Assembly (NCBI RefSeq): GCF_000384035.1 | Contig: NZ_KB913024.1 | Location: 2,227,584-2,291,583, forward strand | Length of the DNA stretch: 64,000 nucleotides | Source of the DNA: Actinopolyspora mortivallis DSM 44261 | GTDB taxonomy: Bacteria > Actinomycetota > Actinomycetes > Mycobacteriales > Pseudonocardiaceae | Reading direction: 5' to 3' | Part shown: piece after piece, positions 18,073 through 28,287 of the stretch | Layout of the letters: the number at the start of each line of letters is the position of its first letter | How positions within the stretch are numbered: position 1 is the first letter of the stretch | The notes under the pieces: model-generated | Seen by the model: the letters and a program-made list of their open reading frames with translations, nothing else | Databases searched by the model: none | What the model was told of the DNA's origin: nothing | Translations under genes and position numbers: made by a program

Positions 18073-19029
18073 ATGAGTCGGACGATCGGACTTCGCCGCG
18101 GTGCGGCTCTGCTGCTGACCGTGTTCGCGCTGCTCGTTCCAGTCACGTCGTGCGCGAGCCGGTCCCCCTCCGGCCAACAGCCCCCCTCCACCGACGACCC
18201 GGCCGCTGCTTTTCCCGTACGGATCGAGCTGTCCGGGCAGGATCCGGTCACCCTTCCGGAACAACCCAAACGGATCGTCTCGCTCAGTCCCACGGCGACC
18301 GAGGTGCTCTACGCCATCGGAGCCGGTGACCAGGTGGTGGCCGTGGACGAGAACTCGGACTACCCGCCGCGTGCCCCACGCGAGGACTTCTCGGCGTTGA
18401 ACGTCAACGCGGGCGCCGTCTCCGAGTACGACCCTGATCTGGTGATCGCCCAGGCGGGCGGTGCGGACTCACTGGCCGCCGAACTCCGGGAGGTCGACGT
18501 CCCCGTCCTGCTCACCCCCTCCGCCGAGAACCTCCGGGACGCCTACGAACAGATCAGGACGCTGGGCAAGGCCACCGGCCACGGCGAGGGCGCCGACGAC
18601 ACCGTGGAACGGATGCGCTCCGAGCTGGACGAACTGGCCCGGAAGACACCCCGGCCGGAGGAGGGCACGACCTACTACCACGAGGTGGGACCGAACCACT
18701 ACGCCGCCTCCTCGACGAGTTTCGTCGGCAGCGTCTACGAGAAGTTCGGGCTGACCGACAGCATCGCCGACTCGGCCGAGGGGAAGTTCCCCAAGCTCTC
18801 CGAGGAGGAGATCCTGCGGGCCGACCCGGACATGATCTTCCTCGCCGACACCGAGGCGGGGGTGACCGCGGACAAGGTCGCCGAACGGCCCGGCTGGGAC
18901 AGCCTGACGGCGGTGCGCCGGGGACGGGTCCACGAACTGGATGACGACACCGCCAGCCGATGGGGACCGCGTGTGGTGGAGTTCGCGCGCGACGTCAGCG
19001 AGGCGATCCGCTCCGCGCGGGAGGACTGA
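18073..19029 (+). CDS. btuF: Cobalamin-type ABC transporter substrate-binding lipoprotein
   Basis: 318 residues, BtuF/FhuD fold of the PeripBP_2 family. A lipoprotein signal peptide ends in the lipobox VTSC (Cys about 27). The segment PKRIVSLSPTATEVLYAIGA is the usual start of the first lobe, and FPKLSEEEILRADPDMIFL lies in the second. Downstream of a cobalamin riboswitch, so the ligand is very probably cobalamin or a cobinamide. GAGG lies 5 bases before ATG 18073. The permease starts 9 bp after its stop. Confidence 0.92.
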   Translation: MSRTIGLRRGAALLLTVFALLVPVTSCASRSPSGQQPPSTDDPAAAFPVRIELSGQDPVTLPEQPKRIVSLSPTATEVLYAIGAGDQVVAVDENSDYPPRAPREDFSALNVNAGAVSEYDPDLVIAQAGGADSLAAELREVDVPVLLTPSAENLRDAYEQIRTLGKATGHGEGADDTVERMRSELDELARKTPRPEEGTTYYHEVGPNHYAASSTSFVGSVYEKFGLTDSIADSAEGKFPKLSEEEILRADPDMIFLADTEAGVTADKVAERPGWDSLTAVRRGRVHELDDDTASRWGPRVVEFARDVSEAIRSARED

Positions 19030-19037
19030 CTCGCCGG

Positions 19038-20117
19038 ATGAGCGGCTCTTCCTCCACCACCGGCCTCGCCCGCGCACCCGCCTCCTCCCCTCGGCGGGAA
19101 CACCTCGGCACCCTGCGCCCGACCCACGTGCTCCACGGAGTGGTCGCGCTCGTGGGCGTGAGCCTGTTCTCCGTGCTACTCGGCGCCGCCGACCTGGGAT
19201 GGCACCGTGTGCTCGCCGAGATCGGCGCCCAGGTCACCGGCGGGGTCTCCCCCCTGTCGGAGCGGGAGGCCGCGATCCTGTGGCAGCTTCGCGTCCCCAG
19301 AGTGGTGCTCGCGGCCCTGGTCGGTGGGGCGTTGGCGATCTCGGGGGCCGCCTTCCAGGGGGTGTTCCGCAACCCCCTGGCCGAGCCGTACCTGCTCGGC
19401 GCGGCGGCGGGAGCCGGGTTGAGCGTGACCGTCATGGCCGTCACGGTCCCCCAGATCGGACTCGGAACCACCGGAGTCACCCAACTGGCCGCCTTCGGCG
19501 GGGCACTCGGCGGTGTGCTGCTCACCTGGCTGATCGGGCGTTCGGCGGGACCGGAGACGGCCACGCTGGTCCTGGCCGGGGTGGCGGTGGGGGCCTTCCT
19601 CACGGCGGCCCAGACCTTCGTCCAACAGCTGCGCGTGGAGTCCCTGCAACGCGTGTACATGTGGATCCTCGGCGATCTGGGCACGGCGGGGTGGGGCGAC
19701 GTGCTCGTGGTGCTGCCCACGCTGCTGCCCGCGCTGGTGGTGTTGTGCGCCTGTGGGAGGCTGCTCGACCTGCTCGGCGTCGGCGACGAGGAAGCGGCCA
19801 CCCTCGGGATCCGTCCGGGACGGGTACGGGCCCTGGTGCTGGCTGCGGCCTCGCTGGCCACGGCGGCCGCTGTCTCGGTGTCCGGACTGATCGGTTTCGT
19901 GGGGCTGGTGGTTCCGCACCTGGTGCGGCTCACCTCGGGAGGCAGTTACCGGGTGATCGTGCCGCTGTCGGTGCTGTTCGGCGCAAGCTTCCTCGTCGCG
20001 GCCGACACGCTGGCGCGCACCCTCATGGCCCCCGCCGAGCTGCCGATCGGGGTGGTGACCGCGTTCACCGGCGCCCCGTTCTTCGCCTTCCTGCTGCGCA
20101 CGAACCGAGCCCGTTGA
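19038..20117 (+). CDS. btuC: Cobalamin-type ABC transporter permease
   Basis: FecCD/BtuC-family permease, 359 residues with about nine to ten hydrophobic spans. Family signatures: LWQLRVPRVVLAALVGGALA, GAAFQGVFRNPLAEPYLLG, and SGLIGFVGLVVPHLVRL. The N-terminal 35 residues are polar and cytoplasmic. ATG 19038 is used; its ribosome binding site is weak, consistent with coupling to the preceding gene. Partner of the riboswitch-controlled binding protein and of the ATPase 58 bp downstream. Confidence 0.93.
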   Translation: MSGSSSTTGLARAPASSPRREHLGTLRPTHVLHGVVALVGVSLFSVLLGAADLGWHRVLAEIGAQVTGGVSPLSEREAAILWQLRVPRVVLAALVGGALAISGAAFQGVFRNPLAEPYLLGAAAGAGLSVTVMAVTVPQIGLGTTGVTQLAAFGGALGGVLLTWLIGRSAGPETATLVLAGVAVGAFLTAAQTFVQQLRVESLQRVYMWILGDLGTAGWGDVLVVLPTLLPALVVLCACGRLLDLLGVGDEEAATLGIRPGRVRALVLAAASLATAAAVSVSGLIGFVGLVVPHLVRLTSGGSYRVIVPLSVLFGASFLVAADTLARTLMAPAELPIGVVTAFTGAPFFAFLLRTNRAR

Positions 20118-20174
20118 CGAGGACCGAAGGAGGACCCGGGTGGTGCGAGACCGGATCGGTACGGGGGTGAGCGC

Positions 20175-20966
20175 ATGAGCGAGGTGACCGTGTCCGGGCT
20201 CACCGCCGGATACCGGGACCGCACGGTGCTCTCCGGGGTGTCGACCAGGGTGGGGTCCGGAAGCTGGCTCGGAGTGATCGGACCGAACGGGGCGGGGAAG
20301 TCCACGCTGATCAAGGCGGTGTTGGGACTGGTCAAACACACGGGAAGAGTGAGTGTGGACGGCCGTGACGTCGCCGCTCTGGGACATCGTGAGCGGGCCA
20401 GACTGCTCGGTTACGCCCCACAGCTTCCCCAGCTGCCCATCGGGTTGACCGTCACCGACTACGTGCTGCTCGGCCGCACCCCGTACACGGGCGTTCTCGC
20501 CCGGGAGAGCGCACGGGACCGCATCGCGGTGGCGGAGGTGCTCGAACGGCTGGATCTCACCCGTCTGGCCGACCGCGGCCTGCACGCCCTGTCCGGCGGG
20601 GAACGCCAGCGTGCCGTGCTGGCCAGGGCTCTGGTACAGGGCACCGGGGTCCTGCTGCTCGACGAGCCGACCACGGGCCTGGACGTCGGTCACGCCCAGG
20701 CGCTGCTGGACCTGGTCGACCAGCTGCGGCGGGAGCGGGGCACCACGGTCGTGAGCACACTGCACGACCTGACGCTGGCGGCCCAGTACTCCGACCGGCT
20801 GTTGCTGCTGGACGGAGGCGGTGTCCACGCGGAGGGCCCGCCCGAGCACGTGCTCACCAGTGCCACGCTGGCCGAGCACTACTCCGCCCGGGTCTGTCTG
20901 CTGACCGCACCGGACGGTTCCCCGGCGGTCGTTCCCGTACGTACGGCGCCAGGCACCGCGGGGTGA
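20175..20966 (+). CDS. btuD: Cobalamin-type ABC transporter ATP-binding protein
   Basis: 263 residues. Walker A GPNGAGKST, Q-loop in LGYAPQLPQLPIG, signature LSGGERQRAVLARAL, Walker B VLLLDEPTTGLD and H-loop STLHDL are all intact. It energises uptake by the BtuF/BtuC pair upstream. The gene ends 21 bp from the convergent lgt gene. Confidence 0.94.
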   Translation: MSEVTVSGLTAGYRDRTVLSGVSTRVGSGSWLGVIGPNGAGKSTLIKAVLGLVKHTGRVSVDGRDVAALGHRERARLLGYAPQLPQLPIGLTVTDYVLLGRTPYTGVLARESARDRIAVAEVLERLDLTRLADRGLHALSGGERQRAVLARALVQGTGVLLLDEPTTGLDVGHAQALLDLVDQLRRERGTTVVSTLHDLTLAAQYSDRLLLLDGGGVHAEGPPEHVLTSATLAEHYSARVCLLTAPDGSPAVVPVRTAPGTAG

Positions 20967-20987
20967 GCGGACGACCGTCGGGCCGCC

Positions 20988-22037
20988 TCAGCCCGAGCGA
21001 CCCTCGGAGTCCCCGTGTGCCTCGTCCCGTCCGGAGGGGTTGCCGTCGTGGGCCCCGGCGGAGTCCGCACCGCTCCCGTTCTCCCCGTCGGAGGAGTCGG
21101 CACCCCGCGCCCGGCGGGAGTCGCCGGCGGCACCGTAGTCCGGATCGCCGGGCAGCGGTCGGCCCCACAGGAGCTCGGGGGACTCCCTGCCTCGCCGGAC
21201 GAGCACCAGATAGGCCACCGCCAGCAGGAACACCAGCGCGGCCACGTAGACGTTGACCCTGATGCCGAGGTCGAACGGTGTGGAGGCCGGATCGGTGCGC
21301 ATCATCTCGATCCAGAAACGCCCGGCGGTGTATCCGGCCACGTAGAGCGCGAACACCCTGCCGTGCCCCATCTGGAAGCGGCGGTCGGCCCAGACGACCA
21401 AGGCCGCCACCAGCAGGTTCCACAGCAGCTCGTACAGGAAGGTGGGGTGCACGACCTCCACGGGAACGTGGTTGACGGCCGTACCGGTGACCGGATCCGG
21501 CACCCGTCGGTAGATCTCCAGGCCCCAGGGCAGGTCGGTCGGAGAACCGTAGAGTTCCTGGTTGAAGTAGTTGCCCAGCCTGCCGATGGCCTGGGCGGTG
21601 ACCAGACCGGGAGCCACGGCGTCGGCGAAGGCGGGCAGCGGGACACCACGGCGACGGCAGCCGATCCAGGCGCCGACGGCCCCCAGGGCCACGGCTCCCC
21701 AGATCCCCAGACCGCCCTGCCAGATCTGGAATATTCCCCACCAGGGATTGGGGCTGTCGGGCCCGAAATAGCGCCAGTAGTCGGTGACGACGTGGTAGAG
21801 CCTGCCGCCCACCAGACCGAACGGGACCGCGAAGACGGCGATGTCGGTGACCGCCCCCTTGCGTCCCCCACGTGCCACCCACCGTCGCTCCGCCCAGACG
21901 ATCGCGACGATGATCCCGGCGATGATGCACAGCGCGTAGGCGCGGATGGGTACCGGGCCGAGAAACCACACCCCCCGGTCGGGACTGGGGATGTTGGCCA
22001 GGTGGGTGATCGCCGATTGCGGCAGAGCGACAGTCAC
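20988..22037 (-). CDS. lgt: Prolipoprotein diacylglyceryl transferase
   Basis: Membrane enzyme that transfers diacylglycerol to the lipobox cysteine of prolipoproteins. 349 residues with about seven spans; the signature AQAIGRLGNYFNQELYG and the motif VVHPTFLYELLWN are intact. The C-terminal 60 residues are a Ser/Gly/Asp-rich tail with no predicted fold, an extension common in actinobacterial Lgt. It follows trpA by 48 bp in the same direction, as I recall from mycobacteria. GTG 22037 has no Shine-Dalgarno but a TACCGT hexamer 6 nt away, so it may also be transcribed on its own. Confidence 0.96.
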   Translation of the reverse strand: MTVALPQSAITHLANIPSPDRGVWFLGPVPIRAYALCIIAGIIVAIVWAERRWVARGGRKGAVTDIAVFAVPFGLVGGRLYHVVTDYWRYFGPDSPNPWWGIFQIWQGGLGIWGAVALGAVGAWIGCRRRGVPLPAFADAVAPGLVTAQAIGRLGNYFNQELYGSPTDLPWGLEIYRRVPDPVTGTAVNHVPVEVVHPTFLYELLWNLLVAALVVWADRRFQMGHGRVFALYVAGYTAGRFWIEMMRTDPASTPFDLGIRVNVYVAALVFLLAVAYLVLVRRGRESPELLWGRPLPGDPDYGAAGDSRRARGADSSDGENGSGADSAGAHDGNPSGRDEAHGDSEGRSG

Positions 22038-22049
22038 GTGCCCACGGTA
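22038..22049 (-). promoter_or_regulatory. -10 element immediately before lgt
   Basis: On the minus strand TACCGT, six bases GGGCAC, then the GTG of lgt. The geometry matches several other genes in this window and suggests an internal leaderless transcript separate from the trp message. Confidence 0.4.
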
Positions 22050-22085
22050 ACGGGCTCCGGAAACGTGCCCGCCGGGGGCTCCGGA

Positions 22086-22901
22086 TCATCCACCGGCGGG
22101 TTCCGGGGAGGCGGTTCGCACTCCCCTGCCGAGTTCCCCCGCGAAGGCACACACCCCGTCCTGCCCCTCCCGCTCGGCACGGGTGACGAAGGCCGAACCC
22201 ACGATCACGCCGTCGGCGAAGGAGGCGACCTCGGCCGCGTGCTCGGCGGTTCGCACCCCGAGCCCGACCCCGATCGGCAGCTCCGTGTGCGCGCGGGTGC
22301 GCCGCACCAGCTCCCGCGCCGAGTCGGACACCGACTCCCTGGCGCCGGTCACGCCCATCACCGAGGCGGCGTAGAGGAACCCCGTACCGGCCGAGGCGGT
22401 CAGCGCCAGCCGGTGTTCCGTGGAGGAGGGAGCGACGAGGAAGATCCGGTCGAGCCGGTGCTCCTCCGAGGCCTCCATCCACTCCCCGGCCTCCTCGGGA
22501 ACCAGGTCGGGGGTGATCAACCCCGCCCCTCCGGCGGCACGCAGGTCGCGGGCGAAGGCGTCCGGACCGTAACGGTGGATCGGGTTCCAGTAGCTCATCA
22601 CCACGGGAACCGCCCCGCTCGCGGCCACCGCCGAGACCACGTCGAACAGCTGTCGCACGCGGAAACCGTTCCGCAGCGCCCGCTCGGCGGCGGACTGGAT
22701 CGTGGAGCCGTCCATCACGGGGTCGGAGTAGGGCAGCCCCACTTCGACGATGTCGCACCCCGGGGTGTGCCCGTCGCCCCGGACCATGGCCTCGAACAAC
22801 CCGACGCTCTCGGACACGGTGGGGAATCCGGCGGGCAGATAGCCGATCAGGGCGGAGCGTCGCTGTTCGGCGCAGTTGCGGAACACCTCTTGCAGGCTCA
22901 C
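22086..22901 (-). CDS. trpA: Tryptophan synthase alpha subunit
   Basis: Cleaves indole-3-glycerol phosphate to indole and glyceraldehyde-3-phosphate; indole passes to TrpB. 271 residues, TIM barrel. The catalytic glutamate and aspartate are in [21 protein letters not shown] and [12 protein letters not shown] are also typical. Its GTG overlaps the trpB stop by 4 bases, the usual coupling of the two subunits. Confidence 0.97.
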   Translation of the reverse strand: MSLQEVFRNCAEQRRSALIGYLPAGFPTVSESVGLFEAMVRGDGHTPGCDIVEVGLPYSDPVMDGSTIQSAAERALRNGFRVRQLFDVVSAVAASGAVPVVMSYWNPIHRYGPDAFARDLRAAGGAGLITPDLVPEEAGEWMEASEEHRLDRIFLVAPSSTEHRLALTASAGTGFLYAASVMGVTGARESVSDSARELVRRTRAHTELPIGVGLGVRTAEHAAEVASFADGVIVGSAFVTRAEREGQDGVCAFAGELGRGVRTASPEPAGG

Positions 22902-24181
22902 TGCTGGTCCTCTCCCGTGATCCCGGCCTCGGGAACGAGACCGAAGTAGTGCGCGGCGGTGTCCATGTCCTTGTCCCCGCGTCCGGAGACGTTCACCACG
23001 AGCACGGCCTCCGGACCGAGTTCGGTGCCCACCCGCAGGGCAGCGGCCAGGGCGTGGGCGGACTCGACGGCGGGAATGATCCCCTCCGTTCGGGAGAGCA
23101 ACCGGAAGGCCTCCATGGCCTCCTCGTCGGTGACCGCCCGGTACTCCGCGCGGCCGCTGTCGGCCAGCCAGGCGTGTTCGGGCCCCACCCCGGGGTAGTC
23201 CAGGCCCGCCGAGATCGAGTAGGCCTCGGCGATCTGACCGTCCTCGTCCTGGAGCAGGTAGGAGCGGGCCCCGTGCAGGGTTCCCGGGCTTCCGCTGGTG
23301 AGGGCGGCACCGTGTTCGCCGCTGTCCAGACCGTGCCCTCCGGCCTCGGCACCGATCAGCCGCACCCCCGGATCGTCGATGAACCCGTGGAAGATCCCGA
23401 TCGCGTTGGATCCCCCACCCACACAGGCCAGCACCGCGTCGGGCAGTCCTCCGGTGCGTTCGAGCACCTGCTGCCGGGCCTCCGTCCCGATCACCCGGTG
23501 CAGGTTGCGGACCAGCAGGGGGAAGGGATGGGCTCCCGCCGCGGTTCCCAGCAGGTAGTGCGTGTCGGCGACGTTGGTGACCCAGTCCCGCAGCGCCTCG
23601 TTGATGGCGTCCTTGAGCGTGGCCGAGCCGGTGCTCACCGGACGCACCTCCGCGCCGAGCAGGCGCATACGGGCGACGTTGAGCGCCTGACGTCGGGTGT
23701 CGGTGGCTCCCATGTAGATGACGCAGTCCAGGTCCAGCAGGGCACAGGCCGTTGCCGTGGCGACGCCGTGCTGACCCGCTCCGGTCTCGGCGATCACCCG
23801 ACGCTTGCCCATGCGCTTGACCAGCAGGGCCTGTCCGAGCACGTTGTTGATCTTGTGGGAACCGGTGTGGTTGAGATCCTCCCGTTTGAGCAGCACCCGG
23901 GCCCCACCGGCGTGGGCGGAGAACCGTTCGGCCTCGGTCAACGGAGAGGGACGCCCGGCGTAGTCCCGCAGCAGCCGGTCGAGTTCGGCCACGAACTCCG
24001 GGTCGCGGCGGGCCTTGTCGTACTCCGCGGCCAGCTCGTCCTGGGCGGCGATGAGCGCCTCGGGCATGAACCGGCCCCCGTAGGGGCCGAAGTGCCCTCC
24101 CTCGTCGGGGTCGTGACTGCCCGAGTCGGGAGAACCGAGCTCGTCCGGGTCGGCGGCCCCACCAAGATCACGTGCTGTCAT
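22898..24181 (-). CDS. trpB: Tryptophan synthase beta subunit
   Basis: PLP enzyme condensing indole with serine. 427 residues. The PLP lysine is in [14 protein letters not shown]; the catalytic-glutamate region [16 protein letters not shown] and the phosphate loop [10 protein letters not shown] are intact. The first 28 residues form an acidic, low-complexity N-terminal extension before [13 protein letters not shown]. Eight bases separate it from trpC, and it overlaps trpA. Confidence 0.97.
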   Translation of the reverse strand: MTARDLGGAADPDELGSPDSGSHDPDEGGHFGPYGGRFMPEALIAAQDELAAEYDKARRDPEFVAELDRLLRDYAGRPSPLTEAERFSAHAGGARVLLKREDLNHTGSHKINNVLGQALLVKRMGKRRVIAETGAGQHGVATATACALLDLDCVIYMGATDTRRQALNVARMRLLGAEVRPVSTGSATLKDAINEALRDWVTNVADTHYLLGTAAGAHPFPLLVRNLHRVIGTEARQQVLERTGGLPDAVLACVGGGSNAIGIFHGFIDDPGVRLIGAEAGGHGLDSGEHGAALTSGSPGTLHGARSYLLQDEDGQIAEAYSISAGLDYPGVGPEHAWLADSGRAEYRAVTDEEAMEAFRLLSRTEGIIPAVESAHALAAALRVGTELGPEAVLVVNVSGRGDKDMDTAAHYFGLVPEAGITGEDQQ

Positions 24182-24189
24182 CCGGTCTC

Positions 24190-25002
24190 CTATCCGCGAC
24201 TCGGCCGGGGGCAGGCGGGATGCGATCCCGCCGTAACCAACTGCGTCAGAGCCGCTCGTGGATCGTCGCTGCTGACGAGCCCCTCACCGACCAGCACGGC
24301 GTCCGCTCCCGACCCTGCGTAGGCCATCAGGTCACTGGGGCCGCGCACCCCCGACTCGGCCACCTTGAGCACGTCGACGGGCAGCCCCGGAGCTATCCGC
24401 CCGAAAACCTCCCGGTCCACCTCCAGGGTGTGCAGGTTCCGCGCGTTGACCCCGATGATCTTCCCGCCGGCTTCGAGGGCACGGTCCGCCTCCTCGGCGT
24501 TGTGCACCTCCACCAGAGCCGCCATACCGAGCGACTCGACGCGGTCCAGCAGCGCCTCCAGCGCGTTCTGTTCCAGAGCGGCCACGATGAGCAGCACCAT
24601 GTCCGCTCCGTGTGCCCTGGCCTCGTGCACCTGGTAAGGGCTGATGATGAAGTCCTTGCGCAGGATCGGCGCGCTCACCCGCGCCCGCACCGCGTCCAGG
24701 TCGGCCAGGGAGCCGCCGAAACGGCGTTGTTCGGTGAGCACGCTGATCACCCGCGCGCCCGCCTCCTGGTACTGCGCCGCCAGGTCCGCGGGTTCGGCGA
24801 TGTCGGCCAGCTCCCCCTTGGAAGGACTGCGCCGCTTGACCTCGGCGATCACGCCGACGCCCGGTTCGTGCAACGCCGCCCACACGTCCTTCGGCGGCTG
24901 TGCCGCGGAGGAACGCTGCTTGATCTCCTCGAACGGCACCGCCGCCTCGCGGGCGGCCAGATCCTTGCGCACATCCTCGATGATCGTGTCCAGAACGCTC
25001 AC
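24190..25002 (-). CDS. trpC: Indole-3-glycerol phosphate synthase
   Basis: Closes CdRP to indole-3-glycerol phosphate with loss of CO2. 270 residues, TIM barrel. The active-site segment is [15 protein letters not shown], followed by [20 protein letters not shown] and [19 protein letters not shown] 25002 has GAGG 7 bases upstream and gives the family N terminus [18 protein letters not shown]. The preceding 318 bp carry no conventional gene, so trpC-trpB-trpA may have their own control. Confidence 0.96.
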   Translation of the reverse strand: MSVLDTIIEDVRKDLAAREAAVPFEEIKQRSSAAQPPKDVWAALHEPGVGVIAEVKRRSPSKGELADIAEPADLAAQYQEAGARVISVLTEQRRFGGSLADLDAVRARVSAPILRKDFIISPYQVHEARAHGADMVLLIVAALEQNALEALLDRVESLGMAALVEVHNAEEADRALEAGGKIIGVNARNLHTLEVDREVFGRIAPGLPVDVLKVAESGVRGPSDLMAYAGSGADAVLVGEGLVSSDDPRAALTQLVTAGSHPACPRPSRG

Positions 25003-25078
25003 GCGGGCACCTCGCCTAGGGCCGGCCGGACACTTGTTCGCAGGTGGCAATACGCGCGGATCGTCTCATCGCGCTCGA

Positions 25079-25204
25079 TCACGACACTCCCCTTCCCCGC
25101 CGTGCCGGTCGCGTTCCCGATGCTAACCCCGATCGGTGTGAAACCCGCCGCAGGGGGCGGAATAACGTCCCAGCGCACCAAGGACCTAAGTCCCTGGTGT
25201 TCAT
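25079..25204 (-). CDS. Possible 41-codon upstream ORF before trpC
   Basis: ATG at 25204 lies 6 bases after a GAGGGA sequence and opens a frame of 41 codons with one Trp (residue 9) and one Cys, then Arg-rich sequence. The start sits in a hairpin. It could be a regulatory leader peptide, or chance; the Arg-rich C-terminal half is what random high-GC sequence yields. Confidence 0.2.
   Translation of the reverse strand: MNTRDLGPWCAGTLFRPLRRVSHRSGLASGTRPARRGRGVS
25177..25198. promoter_or_regulatory. Inverted repeat resembling a DevR/DosR box
   Basis: Minus strand ACCAGGGAC-TTAG-GTCCTTGGT: 9-bp arms with one G.T mismatch, the core GGGAC-N4-GTCC being that of the actinobacterial hypoxia (DevR/DosR) box. 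It may equally act as an RNA hairpin in the trpC leader. Confidence 0.3.
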
Positions 25205-25320
25205 CGCGTTCCCTCGTTCGGCGGCCGTGGGATCCCCTCCGTGGCGGAGTCGGTCCCCCCGCCCGAGCGGGGCCGGGGAGGCCCGGCGGCGGGCGAACCC
25301 ACCGTTTCCGGTGGCCGAGT

Positions 25321-25950
25321 TCAGTCCCGAGGCGGCTCGCCCGTTCCGGCGTCCCCGTCGATCGTGGGATCCCGCCCCTCGTCGAGGTCCTCCCAGGCAC
25401 GCAGCTGCGGATCGCGGGTCTGTCCGCCCTGTCGCGGGGCGGAGTACCTCGCCCCCATGGCGGGCATCCGACGAGCGGCCACCAGCACGAGCAGCCCGCA
25501 CACCAGCAGGACCACGGCGGAGGCCCCCATCAGCGCGGGCCCGAAGAGGGACACCTCCTCCACGGCCAGTGGCCGACTGCCCGGCGGAGTGCCCGGTATC
25601 TCCGCGACTCCCCGGGGACCGTCGGCCCAGTCGAACAGCCGCCAGCCCAGCAATACGGCCTCGGCGACCACGACCAGCCCGATCAGCCTGCGCAGTATCC
25701 CGCCCGTGGCAAGCACGGCCGCTATCGCCGCGAGGGTGGCCAGCGCCAGCGGGGAGAGCTCGCCGCGTACCACGGACCCACTCACCTCGGCCACCGACTC
25801 CCCGGAGAACGGGGTGTCGTAGCGCTGGCGCAGCCAGACGAGCGAACCGGCCGCCCACAGGCCCACCGCGGAGGCGAGGATCCCGATCACGCACACGGCC
25901 AGCAGGCCGCCTCTGCGGGGGCGTGGTTCCCCCGTGGCTTCCCCGGTCAC
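25321..25950 (-). CDS. Trp-operon-associated membrane protein
   Basis: 209 residues, a family of unknown function found between trpE and trpC in actinobacteria. Four hydrophobic segments (about 15-37, 65-85, 87-105 and 140-162); the motif [19 protein letters not shown] between the first two is characteristic, and the C-terminal 45 residues are polar and acidic. The GTG at 25950 overlaps the trpE stop by 4 bases. A role in tryptophan transport or in stabilising the pathway has been supposed but is not shown by sequence. Confidence 0.9.
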   Translation of the reverse strand: MTGEATGEPRPRRGGLLAVCVIGILASAVGLWAAGSLVWLRQRYDTPFSGESVAEVSGSVVRGELSPLALATLAAIAAVLATGGILRRLIGLVVVAEAVLLGWRLFDWADGPRGVAEIPGTPPGSRPLAVEEVSLFGPALMGASAVVLLVCGLLVLVAARRMPAMGARYSAPRQGGQTRDPQLRAWEDLDEGRDPTIDGDAGTGEPPRD

Positions 25951-27578
25951 ACCGACCTCGCCTTCCCGTCCCGCGGAACCCCGTCGGCCGGTTCGGGGGC
26001 GGACTCCGCCGCGACCGTTTCAGTCCCCCCGGACACCGTGGTCGGACTCCGCAGGGTCTGTGCCGTGGCCACCGCGTTGAGCACCGTCATGGCCTTGTTC
26101 AGGCACTCGCGGTCCTCGGCCTCCGGGTCGGAGTCGGCGACGACCCCCCCACCGGCCTGGACGTGGGCCGTTCCGTTCCGCAGCAGAGCGGTACGGATCG
26201 TTATCGCGGTGTCGGCGTTCCCCGCGAAATCCAGATACCCCACCACGCCCCCGTACTGGGCGCGGCGCACGGGTTCCAGTTCCTCGATCAGTTGCAGGGC
26301 ACGTGGCTTCGGGGCCCCGGAGAGCGTTCCCGCCGGGAAGCAGGCCCGCACCGCGTCGAAGGCGCTCCGCCCCTCGGCGAGGGTGCCCGAGACCGAGGAG
26401 ACGATGTGCATGACGTGGCTGTAGCGCTCCACCCGGAAGAACTCCACCGGGTGCACCGATCCGGGACGACACACACGTCCCAGGTCGTTACGGGCCAGGT
26501 CGACGAGCATCAGGTGCTCGGCACGTTCCTTCTCGTCGTTGATGAGTTCCTTCTCCAGGGCGACGTCCTCGTCCTCGTCGACCCCCCGCCACCGGGTTCC
26601 CGCGATCGGGTAGGTCGTGGCCTGCCCGTCCCGGACCCGCACCAGCGACTCCGGGCTGGAACCGACGATGTCGAACGGCTCCCCGCCGGCGGGGTCGGGC
26701 AGCCGCAGCAGGTACATGTACGGGCTCGGATTGGTGGTCCGCAGAATGCGGTAGATGTCGAGCCCCGGCACCTCGGTGGGCATCTCGAAACGCTGCGAGA
26801 CCACCACCTGGAAGGCCTCGCCCGCCTGAATCGCCTCCTTGGCACGCAGCACCGCCCGCTGGTGTTCCTCGGAGGAACGGTACCGCGAGAAACGCGGCTC
26901 GGTTCGGGAGAAGGCGGCGACGGTGGAGGGGCTGGGCTCGTGCAGCCTCGCGGTCATCCGGTCGAGACGCCGAACGGCGTCGTCGTAGGCGGCGTCCACG
27001 CGCTCCGGGCTGTCGTCCCAGTTGACGGCGTTGGCGATCAGGGTGATCATTCCCTCGTGGTGGTCCAGCGCCGCCAGGTCCGTGGCGAACAGCATGACCA
27101 TCTCCGGAAGCCGTAGGTCGTCCTCGGTGAGCTCCGGGATCCGTTCGAAGCGACGCACCACGTCGTAGCCGAGGTATCCGACCATCCCCCCCGTCAACGG
27201 GGGCATTCCCGGAAGCGGGTCGGTGTGCAGCAGACGCAGCGTCTCCCGCAGAGTGTCCAACGGGTCCCCCTCGGTGGGAACGCCGACCGGGGGTTGTCCC
27301 ATCCAGTGGGTCCGACCGTCACGCACCGTCAGCGCGGCCGCGCTGTGTACCCCCACGAAGGACCAGCGGGACCAGGAACGCCCGTTCTCGGCCGACTCGA
27401 ACAGGAAGGTTCCCGACTCGTCCCGGGCGAGCTTGCGATAGACACCGAGCGGTGTCTCGTCGTCCGCGAGCAGACGCCGCACCACGGGGATCACTCTGCG
27501 TCCCCGCGCCAGTTCACGGAACTCGGCCTGGCAGGGACTGATAGTGCCGATGTCACCGTCGCCGACCATGACCGCCAT
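25947..27578 (-). CDS. trpE: Anthranilate synthase component I
   Basis: Makes anthranilate from chorismate and ammonia or glutamine-derived ammonia (TrpG, not in this window). 543 residues. The chorismate-binding domain shows [45 protein letters not shown] and [21 protein letters not shown]. First gene of the trp unit, divergent from a TetR gene 78 bp away. trpD and trpG are absent here, and trpF is replaced by priA. Confidence 0.96.
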   Translation of the reverse strand: MAVMVGDGDIGTISPCQAEFRELARGRRVIPVVRRLLADDETPLGVYRKLARDESGTFLFESAENGRSWSRWSFVGVHSAAALTVRDGRTHWMGQPPVGVPTEGDPLDTLRETLRLLHTDPLPGMPPLTGGMVGYLGYDVVRRFERIPELTEDDLRLPEMVMLFATDLAALDHHEGMITLIANAVNWDDSPERVDAAYDDAVRRLDRMTARLHEPSPSTVAAFSRTEPRFSRYRSSEEHQRAVLRAKEAIQAGEAFQVVVSQRFEMPTEVPGLDIYRILRTTNPSPYMYLLRLPDPAGGEPFDIVGSSPESLVRVRDGQATTYPIAGTRWRGVDEDEDVALEKELINDEKERAEHLMLVDLARNDLGRVCRPGSVHPVEFFRVERYSHVMHIVSSVSGTLAEGRSAFDAVRACFPAGTLSGAPKPRALQLIEELEPVRRAQYGGVVGYLDFAGNADTAITIRTALLRNGTAHVQAGGGVVADSDPEAEDRECLNKAMTVLNAVATAQTLRSPTTVSGGTETVAAESAPEPADGVPRDGKARSV

Positions 27579-27656
27579 TGTTGCAGGCCGCCCGCGGTGG
27601 GCTCGCGACTAACCCCGGCATTGCGTCCCCTGCCCACACCGGTGAGGATGTCCTCC

Positions 27657-28280
27657 GTGCGGCACGAGGATCACCGGAGCACGGGAGGGAACCGGCGCAG
27701 AGGGCGGCGGGCGGGCGGGGACGAAACCAGACGGGCACTGCTCACCGCGGCCCGTACGGCGTTCGCCGAGAACGGCTACGACGGGGCCACGGTGCGGGAC
27801 ATCGCGCGCAGGGCCGGGGTGGATCCGGCGATGGTCCGACACTGGTTCGGCGGCAAGGAACGGCTGTTCACCGCGGCCGTGTCCCTGCCCCTGGAACCGG
27901 CCCGCCTCCTTCCCGACCTGTTGGACGGTCCCCGTGAACGGCTCGGCGAGCGCGTGCTGGGCACCTTCCTGCGAACCTGGGACGAGGCGGGGGGAGGTGA
28001 GTTCACCGCACTGGTGCGCAGCGTCTCCGACCGGGAGGAGGCGGGACGGATGCTGCGGGAGTTCCTCACCAGCACCCTGTTGGAGCCGTTGCTCCGGGAA
28101 CTGCGGGCGGACCGGACCGGCCTGCGTGCCGCGCTGTGCGCCTCACAGCTGGTCGGGCTGGGAATGATCCGCTACGTGATCAGACTCTCCCCGCTCGACG
28201 AGGCCGACGTGGAGACGGTCACCCGCACGATGGCCCCCACCGTGCAGCACTATCTCACCGGGGACCTGGAGAACCGCTGA
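27657..28280 (+). CDS. TetR/AcrR family transcriptional regulator
   Basis: 207 residues. An Arg/Gly-rich N-terminal arm of about 22 residues precedes the HTH (residues about 25-70: RRALLTAARTAFAENGYDGA, VRDIARRAGVDPAMVRHWFG), then a C-terminal domain of the TetR_C type with RLSPLDEADVETV. GTG 27657 is 9 bases from a GAGG; an ATG at 27648 abuts it. Divergent from trpE, convergent with hisI. Whether it governs trpE or a distant gene cannot be told. Confidence 0.87.
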   Translation: MRHEDHRSTGGNRRRGRRAGGDETRRALLTAARTAFAENGYDGATVRDIARRAGVDPAMVRHWFGGKERLFTAAVSLPLEPARLLPDLLDGPRERLGERVLGTFLRTWDEAGGGEFTALVRSVSDREEAGRMLREFLTSTLLEPLLRELRADRTGLRAALCASQLVGLGMIRYVIRLSPLDEADVETVTRTMAPTVQHYLTGDLENR

Positions 28281-28287
28281 GACCGGT

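Larger units (their letters stand above)
25003..25320 (-). other. Leader-like region between the Trp membrane protein and trpC
   Basis: An unusually long gap for this operon. It contains a possible short reading frame (25079-25204) behind a Shine-Dalgarno-like GAGGGA and a stable hairpin (25177-25198) within the beginning of that frame. No run of tryptophan codons is present, so a classical trp attenuator is not supported. Confidence 0.4.

Noticed and set aside
25079-25204. Classical tryptophan attenuator before trpC
   Set aside because: The small frame has only one Trp codon and no terminator/antiterminator pair with a T-run.
24172-27116. Long plus-strand frames (750 and 690 codons) over trpC-trpE
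   Set aside because: Shadows; Arg/Pro/His-rich sequence without motifs, covering genes with unambiguous function.
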